Assembly (NCBI RefSeq): GCF_900115905.1
Contig: NZ_FOYD01000002.1
Location: 310,001 to 374,000, forward strand
Length of the DNA stretch: 64,000 nt
Reading direction: 5' to 3'
Origin: Halopseudomonas formosensis
GTDB taxonomy: Bacteria; Pseudomonadota; Gammaproteobacteria; Pseudomonadales; Pseudomonadaceae
In this document: in pieces, positions 56,576-64,000 of the stretch
Layout of the letters: each line of letters begins with the position of its first letter
How positions within the stretch are numbered: the first letter of the stretch is position 1
Notes under the pieces: generated by a model
The model's input: only the letters and a program-made list of their open reading frames with translations
Databases searched by the model: none
Told to the model about the DNA's origin: nothing
Program-made: the position numbers and the translations under genes

Positions 56576-57439
56576 ATGAAAGCACCTGCAATCAAGCTGA
56601 CCGGCATCGCCATGGGCATGCTGCTGTCTGCCAGCGCCCTTGCCGTCAACCCCGGCAACCCGGACCCGGGCACACCGCCAGGCACCGGCTTCCCGGCAGT
56701 ATCCGATTTCGCCGCCAGCGGCCCGTTCTCGGTCACCAACAGCAACGTCAACACCACCTGCGCGGTCTATCGGCCCCGCACCCTGGGTGAGAATGGCCTC
56801 AAGCATCCGATCATTCTCTGGGGCAACGGCACCGGTGGCTCGCCGAGCACCTACGGCCGGTTGCTGGAACACTGGGCCAGCCACGGTTTCGTGGTCGCCG
56901 CCGCACGAACCTCCAACGCCGGCACCGGCGAGGAAATGATCTCCTGCCTGAATTACCTGATCACCGAGAACGGTCGCAGCACCGGCACCTTCGCCGGCAA
57001 GCTGGACGTCAACCGCGTAGCCACTGCCGGACACTCGCAGGGTGGCGGCGGCAGCATCATGGCCGGCCAGGACAGTCGGGTGACCGTCTCCGCTCCCTTC
57101 CAGCCCTATACCCTGGGCCTGGGGCATGACCGCTCCTCGCAGCGTAACCAGAGCGGCCCCATGTTCCTGATGACCGGCGGCAGCGACACCATCGCCTCAC
57201 CGACGCTCAACGCCCTGCCGGTCTACAACAACGCCAACGTTCCCGTGTTCTGGGGCGAGCTGCGCGGTGCCGGGCATTTCGAGCCCGTGGGTAATGCCGG
57301 TGGCTACCGCGGTCCTTCGACTGCCTGGCTGCGTTACCACCTCATGGAAGACCAGAACGCCGAAAGCACCTTCTATGGCAGCAACTGCGGTCTGTGCTCC
57401 GACAGGAACTGGGACGTTCGCCGCAAAGGCATCAACTAG
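56576..57439 (+). CDS. Secreted alpha/beta hydrolase (cutinase/lipase-like serine esterase)
   Basis: A 287-residue exported hydrolase with a Sec signal (about 1-23, MGMLLSASALA cleavage), a short Pro/Gly-rich spacer and one alpha/beta-hydrolase domain. The triad is Ser154 in AGHSQGGGGS, Asp204 in MTGGSDTIASP and His234 in RGAGHFEP; the oxyanion region is ILWGNGTGGSP. Four cysteines (62, 124, 271, 274) could make two disulfides, including a C-terminal CGLC turn. Compact size without a lid resembles cutinase or bacterial polyester-hydrolase families, but the nucleophile box (GHSQG) differs from the GWSMGG of known PET hydrolases. Substrate therefore stays open. A perfect Crp/Vfr site lies upstream and a terminator downstream. 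Confidence 0.82.
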   Translation: MKAPAIKLTGIAMGMLLSASALAVNPGNPDPGTPPGTGFPAVSDFAASGPFSVTNSNVNTTCAVYRPRTLGENGLKHPIILWGNGTGGSPSTYGRLLEHWASHGFVVAAARTSNAGTGEEMISCLNYLITENGRSTGTFAGKLDVNRVATAGHSQGGGGSIMAGQDSRVTVSAPFQPYTLGLGHDRSSQRNQSGPMFLMTGGSDTIASPTLNALPVYNNANVPVFWGELRGAGHFEPVGNAGGYRGPSTAWLRYHLMEDQNAESTFYGSNCGLCSDRNWDVRRKGIN

Positions 57440-57456
57440 ACACCTGCGCGTGCCTG

Positions 57457-57492
57457 AAAAGGGCCGATTGCTCCCGGGCAGTCGGCCCTTTT
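57457..57492 (+). terminator. Rho-independent terminator after the hydrolase gene
   Basis: AAAAGGGCCGA and TCGGCCCTTTT form an 11-bp stem with a 14-base loop, ending in four T residues, 17 bases after the stop. Confidence 0.82.
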
Positions 57493-57667
57493 GCGTTCGG
57501 CTGAAGGCATTGCTTCACCGTTTCGCTGTTTACAATTCTGACTCACTGATTAAACTGCCGCAGTGACCGTACAGTCGTTGTCGCCCTTGCCAATGCACGG
57601 GACACTTTCCACCTCGGTATCATTTCGCTACTATGCCATGAGAATACAATATTGAAGGCCTAATCAG

Positions 57668-58291
57668 ATGAGCACTCAACAAACCCCCCTGTCCATGGCC
57701 CTGTCCAAAAGCAAGGCCGAGGAGCGCGCTACTCCGCTCACCGCCTTTCGCATGGCACGCCGTTGGTGGCTCGAAGGTCGCCGACTGAATCTGTCGCTGC
57801 TGGCAGAGGAGCTGGGCATCGGCCGTGCCACGCTGATGCGATGGGTAGGCAACAAGGATCTGTTGATGGGGGAGATTCTCTGGTCGCTGTACAAGGGAAT
57901 CTACGATCAGGCGATAGAGAAGGCCCGGCAGGATCACCCTGAGCGCGGCATCGACTTTCTCGGGCAGATCTACAACGACGTCAACGTCGCTCTGATCAAT
58001 GCCAGGCCCATGCACGACTTCCTCGCCGCCGAACCCCAGTGGGGGCTGCAACTGCTGACCTCCAACGTGTCGGGTCTGCAGCAGCGGCTGATCGATGAAT
58101 GGGAAGCCCTGTTCAACGAGGAGATCAAGGCCGGTCGCATCAATCCGGAGATGGATGCCAACAGTCTGGCCTACTACATCATCCGTATCGGTGAGGGCGC
58201 CATCTACTGCGACCTGATCTGTGGTCGCACGCCGGAACCGGAGCGGGCTGCTCAGGCCTTCCGCCTGCTGGTCAACGGCCACAGCCGCTGA
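57668..58291 (+). CDS. TetR-family regulator, QsdR-like
   Basis: A 207-residue regulator with an N-terminal helix-turn-helix (RRLNLSLLAEELGIGRATLMRWVGNKDLLMGEIL, about 38-71) and a helical ligand-binding domain. The ARRWWLEGRRLNL lead-in and C-terminal AYYIIRIGEGAIYCDLICGRTPEPERAAQAFRLL suggest the QsdR subgroup of TetR proteins. It is transcribed alone between the hydrolase gene and the convergent histidine kinase gene (3-base gap). TACAAT (57646-57651 region) may be its -10. Target unknown; the adjacent hydrolase gene is one possibility. Confidence 0.8.
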   Translation: MSTQQTPLSMALSKSKAEERATPLTAFRMARRWWLEGRRLNLSLLAEELGIGRATLMRWVGNKDLLMGEILWSLYKGIYDQAIEKARQDHPERGIDFLGQIYNDVNVALINARPMHDFLAAEPQWGLQLLTSNVSGLQQRLIDEWEALFNEEIKAGRINPEMDANSLAYYIIRIGEGAIYCDLICGRTPEPERAAQAFRLLVNGHSR

Positions 58292-58294
58292 CGA

Positions 58295-59890
58295 TCAGCG
58301 CCGTCGCAAAGGCCACTCGAGGACGAAGCAGGCCCCGCCCAGGGCCTGCGAGTCCTCGATCCGGGCCCGGCCACTGTGCCAGAACATGATCCGCCGTACG
58401 ATCGACAACCCCAGTCCGTACCCCCCCGAGGCCCGGGTCCGGCTCACATCCATGCGCATGAAGGGTGTGAACACCTTTTCCCGGTAGGCTTCGGGGATCC
58501 CCGGTCCGTCGTCCTCCACCGATATCCGACACATGCCGTGCTGCACCCGGGTGGTCACCCGCACCTGGCTTTCGGCATGTCGCATGGCATTGCTGATGAG
58601 GTTGGTGAGTGCACGCTGCAGGTAGCGCGGCTCAGCATCCACGTGCCGGCCCAGGCCCCATGAATGATCCACATGCTCCAGCTTGAGGCGCGCATTGAGC
58701 GGAGCCAGTTCGCTGATCACCTGCTCCACCATGCGCGGAACATTGGTGCCCTTCATGATGATGGCCGGCGCACCCTGCTCCAGTCGTGCATAGGTGAGAA
58801 TCTCGTCCACCAGTCGATCCAGTTCGGTGAGATCGCCATCCATGCCTTCGATGAAGCGTTTCCTGTCCTCCGGCGACCCGGCCGTCTCGACCATCTCCAG
58901 TCCGAACCGCAGGCGCGCCACCGGCGTACGCAGCTCGTGTGATACCGCGCCCAGGGTTTCACGCTGGATGCGCATCAGACGCTGCAGGTGCCCGGCCATC
59001 TCGTTGAATGCCCGCGCCAGACGGCCCACCGAGTCCTGGCTGTCGATTCCCACCCGGTAATCCAGATTACCGTTACTGATATTCACTGCGGCGGCCTCGA
59101 GGGTTCGCAAACGCTGCTCCAGCTGATGAACCAGCAGATAGATCAGCATGCCGATCAGTGTCAGTGCCAGCAGGCCTACCGCCAGCAGCAACTGGGGTGG
59201 ATACAGGCTCATCTGGTAAAGGGGGCCGAGCTGCAGTATCCACTCGGTGCCCGGAATCTTCAGATACAGCAGAATGGAATCGCCATCCGGTCCCAACGCC
59301 ATGACCGTATCGCTCTCATCCAGCCGGCGCAGCTGGTCCTGATCCAGCCCCGACTCGCGGACCTGCATCAGCTGCAGCGGGTAGCCGAACCCCTTCTCGC
59401 GACGCAGCTGCTGCAATCTGGCTGGCATGTCGGCGGCCGGATAGCGCACCAGCTCGTCGGAGATCAGGAACAGGGTGGCCCGCCCGAGCTGTTCGGAGAC
59501 GCGCTGGATGTCGGCCACCAGCACTGCCTCGCTGCGCGGGTCCACCAGGGCCATGACCCGCACTTCATCCGGCTCGGTAGGTCTGACCAGAACGGCCCCC
59601 TGCAGCAGACGCGACCAGCTGGAGGAGTCCAGCTGCAGCGCTCCCAGTTCATGGATTTCCAGGGGTACACCGAGCAGGCGCTGCCAGACATTCATCACCT
59701 GGCGCCGTTCGGAGACCTCCATCGGCCGCAGATTGTCGGCCATCAGCCGGAAGGTGCCGCTGGCGATGCGCTCCCGGTAATCCTCGGCACGTATGCCGTT
59801 GACCTGCTGGATGACCAGCAGCGCCCCAACCAGGACTGCCACCAGAACCAGCAACATACCGCCATAAATACGTAGAAAAATCGAGTTCAC
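58295..59890 (-). CDS. Sensor histidine kinase (RstB-like)
   Basis: A 531-residue membrane kinase: helix at about 8-28, periplasmic sensor to about 232, helix 233-253, HAMP (about 255-305), dimerisation domain with His318 in AVSHELRTPVARLRFGLE and ATPase with ISNAMRHAESQV, VEDDGPGIP and GGYGLGLSIVRRI. The start is GTG at 59890, overlapping the regulator stop as GTGA (4 bases), so the pair is coupled. The overall layout resembles RstB; the signal is unknown. Confidence 0.87.
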   Translation of the reverse strand: MNSIFLRIYGGMLLVLVAVLVGALLVIQQVNGIRAEDYRERIASGTFRLMADNLRPMEVSERRQVMNVWQRLLGVPLEIHELGALQLDSSSWSRLLQGAVLVRPTEPDEVRVMALVDPRSEAVLVADIQRVSEQLGRATLFLISDELVRYPAADMPARLQQLRREKGFGYPLQLMQVRESGLDQDQLRRLDESDTVMALGPDGDSILLYLKIPGTEWILQLGPLYQMSLYPPQLLLAVGLLALTLIGMLIYLLVHQLEQRLRTLEAAAVNISNGNLDYRVGIDSQDSVGRLARAFNEMAGHLQRLMRIQRETLGAVSHELRTPVARLRFGLEMVETAGSPEDRKRFIEGMDGDLTELDRLVDEILTYARLEQGAPAIIMKGTNVPRMVEQVISELAPLNARLKLEHVDHSWGLGRHVDAEPRYLQRALTNLISNAMRHAESQVRVTTRVQHGMCRISVEDDGPGIPEAYREKVFTPFMRMDVSRTRASGGYGLGLSIVRRIMFWHSGRARIEDSQALGGACFVLEWPLRRR

Positions 59891-60615
59891 GCGTCGTCCT
59901 GCTCGGGCGCGACGAACAGATAGCCCTTGCTGCGTACGGTCTTGATCAGCCGCGGCATGTCCGGGTCATCGCCGATCTTGGGCCGGATTCGGGAAATGCG
60001 TACGTCGATGGAACGGTCCTGGCCGTCGTATTCGATACCGCGCAGGGCAACGAAGGTTTCCTCGCGACTGAGAATCCGTCCGGCATTGCTGGCCAGCAGC
60101 CAGAGCAGATCGAATTCGGCCCCGGTCAGGTCGATGAGCTGACCGCTGAGCCAGGCCTCGCGGCGGCTGTTGTCGATCACCAGGTCGCCGAAGGTGAGGC
60201 GCGTCGCCGGTCGTTCGCTGCTGTCGCTCTCCACGCGCCGCAACAGGGCGCGTATCCGCGCCAGCAGCACCTGGGGGCGTACCGGCTTGTTGACGAAATC
60301 GTCCGCCCCCAGCTCCAGTCCGCGAATGTGATCCTGATCGTCGCTGCGGGCGGTGAGCATCAGGATCGGCCGGCTGAAACCCGCCTCGCGCAACTTGCGG
60401 CAGACCGACAATCCGTCCACGCCGGGGAGCATGAGGTCCAGCACCACCAGTGCCGGGGGGTTGGCCAGAATGGTGCCGACCGCACGGCTGCCATCTTCGA
60501 TGAGTTCGACATCCAGGTCCTGAGACCGCAGGAACTCACCGATCAGTGCCGCCAGTTTGGCATCATCTTCGACAATGACTATACGTTCTTTCTCTGCGTG
60601 CATTCCGTTACCCAT
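59887..60615 (-). CDS. OmpR-family response regulator (RstA-like)
   Basis: A 242-residue regulator: receiver with Asp60 in LVVLDLMLPGVDGLS, ILMLTARSD and the lysine in DDFVNKPVRP, then a winged-helix DNA-binding domain ending DRSIDVRISRIRPKIGDDPDMPRLIKTVRSKGYLFV. LRGIEYDGQDRSIDV closely resembles E. coli RstA. Two ATGs (60615, 60603) have poor ribosome sites; the first is given. It is the first gene of the regulator-kinase pair. Confidence 0.87.
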   Translation of the reverse strand: MGNGMHAEKERIVIVEDDAKLAALIGEFLRSQDLDVELIEDGSRAVGTILANPPALVVLDLMLPGVDGLSVCRKLREAGFSRPILMLTARSDDQDHIRGLELGADDFVNKPVRPQVLLARIRALLRRVESDSSERPATRLTFGDLVIDNSRREAWLSGQLIDLTGAEFDLLWLLASNAGRILSREETFVALRGIEYDGQDRSIDVRISRIRPKIGDDPDMPRLIKTVRSKGYLFVAPEQDDA

Positions 60616-60656
60616 GGGTTACAGCCGGAGGTGAACGCGGATTGTATCACTGCCAT

Positions 60657-60686
60657 AAAAAAAGGCCGGCTGAACGCCGGCCTTTT
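60657..60686 (-). terminator. Bidirectional-looking terminator between csbD-like gene and regulator
   Basis: GGCCGGC and GCCGGCC pair around TGAAC; the minus-strand side ends in a run of seven T residues, stopping transcription of the CsbD-like gene 13 bases after its stop. Confidence 0.88.
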
Positions 60687-60698
60687 GTCACCCCTGGA

Positions 60699-60878
60699 TC
60701 AGGCTTTGTCTATCCGATCCTTGAGGCTGTCCTTTACCTTGCCCTTCACCTGCTGGGCTTCACCCTTGCGCTCCTGCATACGCCCTTCGGCGCGGGTGCT
60801 GGGTTTGCTGCTGGCCTGCTTGACTCGACCGGCAACTTCGTTGGCCTTGCCTTTCACCTTGTCTTTGGTGCTGCTCAT
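60699..60878 (-). CDS. CsbD-like stress protein (59 residues)
   Basis: A 59-residue, highly charged, Lys-rich protein with the CsbD pattern: MSSTKDKVKGKANEVAGRV near the start and GEAQQVKGKVKDSLKDRIDKA at the end, each with the KGKxxE/K repeat. GAGGAGG lies 8 bases before ATG and a strong terminator follows. CsbD proteins accumulate in stationary phase or stress in many bacteria; the biochemical role is unknown. It lies 74 bases downstream of the universal stress protein gene. Confidence 0.85.
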   Translation of the reverse strand: MSSTKDKVKGKANEVAGRVKQASSKPSTRAEGRMQERKGEAQQVKGKVKDSLKDRIDKA

Positions 60879-60952
60879 GATTCTGCCTCCTCTTTGTCGG
60901 TTGCAGAAAATCTGACCAGGCGAGGCGCGAAATGTTGCATTTATTCAGCGGG

Positions 60953-61381
60953 TCACTTCACCAGCAGCACCGGTACCGGCACATCGTGCACCACACGGGT
61001 AGCCACCGAGCCCATCACCAGATTGCCCAGGCTGCCCATGCCGCGGGTACCCATGACCACGGTGTTGCAGCCGAGCCGCTTGACCGCTGCCACCACCTCT
61101 GTCACCACGTCGCCCACCGCCACATGGCTCTGGTGACTGATGCCGGCCTGCTCGAGCAGCAGCGCCGCTTCCCGGTTGACCTTCTCCGCGTGTTGTATGG
61201 CCCCCTTGCGCAGATCATCCAGCATGCTGGCGGGCACATAGTTGCCATACAGATTCGGTTCCCGCTGAACGTTCAGCAGATGCACCTGAATGTCCGGATA
61301 GACCTTGGAAAAGTCGACCAGATACTGCACTGCCCGCTTGGCCGACGCCGACCCATCGAATGGAACCAGTACGTTGTGCAT
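60953..61381 (-). CDS. Universal stress protein UspA family
   Basis: A 142-residue Usp-domain protein starting MHNVLVPFDGSASAKRAVQYLVDF. The ATP-binding signature G-x2-G-x9-G-(S/T) is present as GTRGMGSLGNLVMGSVATRV, so it belongs to the nucleotide-binding group. AAGGGAG lies 6 bases before ATG 61381; the longer frame adds a 43-residue leader that contains the promoter and is rejected. An ANR-type box and matched -10 upstream suggest induction at low oxygen, as known for usp genes in P. aeruginosa. Confidence 0.9.
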   Translation of the reverse strand: MHNVLVPFDGSASAKRAVQYLVDFSKVYPDIQVHLLNVQREPNLYGNYVPASMLDDLRKGAIQHAEKVNREAALLLEQAGISHQSHVAVGDVVTEVVAAVKRLGCNTVVMGTRGMGSLGNLVMGSVATRVVHDVPVPVLLVK

Positions 61382-61415
61382 AGCCACTCCCTTATGTTCG
61401 TTGAGGTTCGTATTG

Positions 61416-61458
61416 AGCATAGCCCCTAACCGCCCCGGCTGCATTTGACCTGCATCAA
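61416..61458 (-). promoter_or_regulatory. ANR/FNR-type promoter of the usp gene
   Basis: On the minus strand TTGAT-GCAG-GTCAA (61445-61458) matches the ANR consensus TTGAT-N4-ATCAA at nine of ten positions. A TATGCT -10 at 61421-61416 is centred 33 bases further on, which puts the box close to the -41.5 position of class II FNR/ANR-activated promoters. Confidence 0.72.
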
Positions 61459-61570
61459 TACAGTGCACGGCCCGAGCGAAGCGCGAACCGAGCGCACCGA
61501 GAACAGGCATGGGTTTTCGCTCCCGCCCGCAATTACATCCTCAACCCATTGAATATAAAGGGATTTAAGA

Positions 61571-61589
61571 CTTGGCAAGCTGTATGCAT
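61571..61589 (+). promoter_or_regulatory. Sigma-54 (-24/-12) promoter of torF
   Basis: CTTGGCAAGCTGTATGCAT has GG at 61574-61575 and GC at 61586-61587 with exactly ten bases between; TTGGCA and TGCA match the RpoN consensus well. Transcription would begin near 61599, 27 bases before the torF ATG. I found no convincing NtrC-type enhancer upstream. Confidence 0.7.
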
Positions 61590-61625
61590 AGGGTGTTGTG
61601 CCAACCAACAGAATGGAGTCACCCC

Positions 61626-62336
61626 ATGAAGAAATCGTTTCTGATCCCCGCTGCCTGCGGCCTCGCTCTGTGCGCTCAGACTCAGGCCGAGTCCTTCGAT
61701 ACAGCCATCGGCACGATAGAAACCAGCATGAACGTGACCCTCGCCACCGATTACATCTGGCGGGGTCAATCGCAGACCGATGGTGCCGGCGCCATCCAGG
61801 GCGGTCTGGATATCGCCCACGAGAGCGGCCTGTACATCGGCACCTGGGCCTCGAACGTGGATTCGGAGGACTTCGGCGGGTCGAGCGTCGAGGTCGACTA
61901 CTACGTCGGTTTCGGCAATGCCATCACCGATGATCTGAGCTACGACCTGCAATGGGCAACCTATACCTACCCGAAAAACAGCGACGCGACTGTCGAGGAA
62001 CTGCTGGCCAGCCTCAGCTACAAGGCTCTGACCGTGGGCGCCAAGTACGCCTATGATCCGGGTGTGGGCCTGTACACCTACATCGACTACGGCTTCGACC
62101 TGCCGCTGGAGATGGTTCTGGGCCTGCACTACGGCCTGACCGATACCAAGGATCCGCTGGACGGCGTGAGCGGGGATGAAAAGTACGCTGACTGGGCGGT
62201 GACCCTGAGCAAGACCGTGCTGGGTCTCGACCTGGCCCTGATGTACAGCGATACCGATCTGGGCAGCGACTGCCCCTACCAGAGCCGCAGCTCCTGCGAC
62301 TCCAATGTGACCTTCTCGGTATCCCGCTCGTTCTGA
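61626..62336 (+). CDS. TorF family putative porin (Gcw_chp)
   Basis: A 236-residue outer-membrane protein of the TorF/Gcw_chp family. It has a signal peptide (KKSFLIPAACGLALCAQTQA), then MNVTLATDYIWRGQSQTDGAGAIQGGLDI, the family hallmark, and amphipathic beta strands ending in the terminal aromatic VSRSF. GGAG is 8 bases before ATG 61626. A sigma-54 promoter just upstream suggests control by a nitrogen- or other enhancer-binding protein. The solute is unknown. Confidence 0.87.
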   Translation: MKKSFLIPAACGLALCAQTQAESFDTAIGTIETSMNVTLATDYIWRGQSQTDGAGAIQGGLDIAHESGLYIGTWASNVDSEDFGGSSVEVDYYVGFGNAITDDLSYDLQWATYTYPKNSDATVEELLASLSYKALTVGAKYAYDPGVGLYTYIDYGFDLPLEMVLGLHYGLTDTKDPLDGVSGDEKYADWAVTLSKTVLGLDLALMYSDTDLGSDCPYQSRSSCDSNVTFSVSRSF

Positions 62337-62371
62337 TCAGCCGGCCGTACCCGCCCGGGTACGGCCTGATC
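62335..62371. terminator. Stem-loop between convergent torF and dcd
   Basis: GGCCGTACCC and GGGTACGGCC form a perfect 10-bp stem around GCCC (62343-62366), extended by GATCA/TGATC with a 2-base bulge. It overlaps the torF stop and ends just before the dcd stop. No T tract is present; it may serve both genes. Confidence 0.55.
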
Positions 62372-62372
62372 A

Positions 62373-62939
62373 TCAGGCCCGCGGCAGGGTGACGCCGCGC
62401 TGGCCCTGATACTTGCCACCCCGATCCTTGTACGACACCTCGCACTGCTCGTCGGATTCGAAGAACAGCATCTGTGCCACACCCTCGTTGGCGTAGATCT
62501 TGGCCGGCAGCGTGGTGGTGTTGGAGAACTCCAGGGTCACATGGCCTTCCCACTCGGGTTCCAGCGGGGTGACGTTGACAATGATACCGCAGCGAGCGTA
62601 GGTGCTCTTGCCCAGGCAGATGGTCAGCACATTGCGCGGGATGCGGAAGTATTCCACCGTGCGCGCCAGGGCGAAGGAGTTCGGCGGAATGATGCAGACG
62701 TCGCTCTTGACGTCGACGAAGCTCTTCTCGTCGAAGTGCTTGGGATCCACGGTGGCCGAGTGAATGTTGGTGAACACCTTGAACTCGTCAGCACAGCGCA
62801 CATCGTAGCCGTAGCTGGATACCCCGTAGGAAATTACCCGCTGGTTCTCGCTGCCACGTATCTGGCGCTCGACAAAGGGTTCGATCATGCCGTGATCCTG
62901 CGACATCTGACGTATCCAGCGGTCCGATTTGATAGCCAT
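62373..62939 (-). CDS. dcd: dCTP deaminase Dcd
   Basis: Converts dCTP to dUTP, the main source of dUMP for thymidylate in gammaproteobacteria. The 188-residue trimeric dUTPase-fold enzyme has [20 protein letters not shown], the catalytic region [39 protein letters not shown] and AQMLFF. It lies downstream of apbC in the same direction, the usual Pseudomonas order. Confidence 0.95.
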   Translation of the reverse strand: MAIKSDRWIRQMSQDHGMIEPFVERQIRGSENQRVISYGVSSYGYDVRCADEFKVFTNIHSATVDPKHFDEKSFVDVKSDVCIIPPNSFALARTVEYFRIPRNVLTICLGKSTYARCGIIVNVTPLEPEWEGHVTLEFSNTTTLPAKIYANEGVAQMLFFESDEQCEVSYKDRGGKYQGQRGVTLPRA

Positions 62940-63048
62940 GGGTGAATCCTGATCCAGGGGGTTGAAAAAGACCCAGCATATTACCGGTTATTGGCGCCAC
63001 ACTGAAGCCTCGGCGCAGCCGGAGCACGCCGAGACCGGCCTCAGGCTC

Positions 63049-64000
63049 TCAGTCGTCACTGATGCTGATGACAGGTGCAGCCCCATCAGCGGCGAGCGCA
63101 CTGACCCTGGCAGCCACATGCCGGGCCATGTCCTGATACAGCAGACTGAGCTGGGATTCAGGCTCGGCGACCACCGTCGGCCTGCCACCGTCGGCCTGCT
63201 CCCGGATGGTCATGGACAGCGGCATGGAACCCAGCAGTTCGACACCGTACTCGTCGGCCAGACGTACACCGCCACCTTCGCCGAACAGGTGCTCGGCATG
63301 CCCGCAGTTGGAGCAGATATGCACGGCCATGTTCTCCACCACGCCGAGCACGGGGATGTTGACCTTGCGGAACATCTCGATACCCTTGCGGGCGTCGAGC
63401 AGGGCAATGTCCTGGGGTGTGGTCACTATCACCGAGCCGGTCACCGGCGCCTTCTGCGCCAGGGTCAGCTGCAGGTCACCGGTGCCGGGGGGCATGTCGA
63501 CAATCAGGTAGTCCAGATCATCCCAGGCGGTCTGGGTCAGCAGCTGCAGCAAGGCGCCGGAGGCCATGGGACCACGCCAGGCCATGGGCGTCTTGTCATC
63601 GGCGAGAAAGGCCATGGTCATGACCTGGACCCCGTGGGCACGGGGTGGCACAAACCACTTCTCTTCCTTGACACCGGGCCGGGTGCCCGCCGGCACGCCC
63701 AGCATCAGTCCCATGCTGGGACCATAGATGTCCGCATCCAGCACCCCGACCCGGGCGCCCTCCCCGGCCAGCGCCAGTGCCAGATTGACCGAGGTGGTGG
63801 ATTTGCCCACACCACCCTTGCCCGAGGCAACGGCGATGATGTTCTTCACATTGGCCAGCCCTGGAATATTGCCCTGGGTCGGTGCCGGGCGGACTTCCCA
63901 GTCCACCTGCACCCTGGCCGACTCCACACCCGGTACGTTTTCCAGGGCCACCGTCAGCATCTGGCCGATACCACCGACGATCCGGCCCGCAGCGTAGTTC
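63049..64000 (-). CDS. apbC: Iron-sulfur carrier protein ApbC/Mrp (5' end outside window)
   Basis: A P-loop ATPase of the Mrp/NBP35 family that carries Fe-S clusters to target proteins. The frame is open through the window end; bases 63961-64000 still encode the last part of an N-terminal DUF59/MIP18-like domain (AAGRIVGGIGQ). Visible motifs are deviant Walker A VASGKGGVGKSTTSVNLALAL, GVLDADIYGPSMG, Walker B LIVDMPPGTGD and the cluster-binding CSNCGH near the C-terminus. About 317 residues are seen. Confidence 0.93.
   Translation of the reverse strand, partial: NYAAGRIVGGIGQMLTVALENVPGVESARVQVDWEVRPAPTQGNIPGLANVKNIIAVASGKGGVGKSTTSVNLALALAGEGARVGVLDADIYGPSMGLMLGVPAGTRPGVKEEKWFVPPRAHGVQVMTMAFLADDKTPMAWRGPMASGALLQLLTQTAWDDLDYLIVDMPPGTGDLQLTLAQKAPVTGSVIVTTPQDIALLDARKGIEMFRKVNIPVLGVVENMAVHICSNCGHAEHLFGEGGGVRLADEYGVELLGSMPLSMTIREQADGGRPTVVAEPESQLSLLYQDMARHVAARVSALAADGAAPVISISDD

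Noticed and set aside
56576-57439. Direct assignment of the secreted hydrolase as a known PET hydrolase
   Set aside because: The GHSQG nucleophile box and the overall sequence differ from the GWSMGG type that I can recall; substrate cannot be set from sequence alone.
60953-61510. Longer start for the universal stress protein
   Set aside because: The extra 43 codons cover the ANR box and promoter, lack a ribosome site and do not match the Usp fold.
61470-61540. NtrC enhancer sites upstream of torF
   Set aside because: Only half-site matches to GCACC were found; no dyad close to the consensus.

Overview
The window is GC-rich chromosomal DNA from a gammaproteobacterium of the family Pseudomonadaceae. 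The strongest taxonomic evidence is the gene order flhA-flhF-fleN-fliA-cheYZAB-motCD-parC-parP-cheW-DUF2802, the pair made of a STAS protein and a response-regulator phosphatase beside tal, and the ligA-zipA-smc block. A marine-type Pseudomonas (Halopseudomonas / P. pertucinogena group) is my best guess, from the mix of secreted hydrolase, DUF1302/DUF1329 and TorF porin; that is an inference. Nearly all of the window is dense core genome. I see no prophage, insertion sequence, CRISPR array or integrative element.

Layout. 1-6.2 kb: 3' end of tal, STAS/PP2C partner-switching pair, mlaA, a DUF4404 gene, queF and a YadGH-type ABC exporter. 6.4-13.6 kb: accessory-looking transport genes, namely an MFS carrier, a ZIP metal transporter, and a DUF1302-DUF1329 outer-membrane pair divergent from an AraC-family regulator. 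13.6-21.6 kb: dusC (frameshifted), ligA, zipA and smc. 21.8-27.6 kb: a DASS carboxylate/sulfate carrier, an Atm1-type ABC exporter, an NCS2-like permease and an exported dienelactone-hydrolase-like protein. 27.6-41.3 kb: one long minus-strand flagellar/chemotaxis operon. 41.4-45.9 kb: Sel1-repeat lipoprotein, a membrane GGDEF/EAL protein and a luciferase-like oxidoreductase. 46.0-56.3 kb: tRNA-Gly(CCC), DUF815 ATPase, msrB, alaA, a tandem REP-type repeat block, htpX, pdxB, epmC, a MATE pump, tusA, rlmM and metR. 56.4-64.0 kb: a secreted alpha/beta hydrolase, TetR regulator, two-component system, CsbD-like protein, universal stress protein, TorF porin, dcd and the 3' part of apbC/mrp.

The largest coherent system is the polar motility and chemotaxis operon. 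FlhF and FleN set flagellar place and number, FliA drives late genes, and CheYZABW form the signalling core. MotCD are the second stator. ParC and ParP are the polar array-positioning pair. CheA carries three copies of an acidic ITDDEFE motif in the linker where P2 normally sits; these are candidate docking sites for ParP.

Several regulatory sites are readable directly: a perfect Crp/Vfr palindrome upstream of the secreted hydrolase, an ANR/FNR-type box with a class II -10 upstream of the universal stress protein, a convincing sigma-54 (-24/-12) promoter upstream of torF and a weaker one upstream of the MFS gene, paired direct repeats upstream of the DUF1302 operon, and an 11-bp inverted repeat that would hide the ribosome binding site of the Atm1-type exporter. 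I found no clearly new multi-gene system; the items that most deserve follow-up are these sites, the CheA repeats, the DUF1302/DUF1329/AraC unit and the secreted hydrolase.
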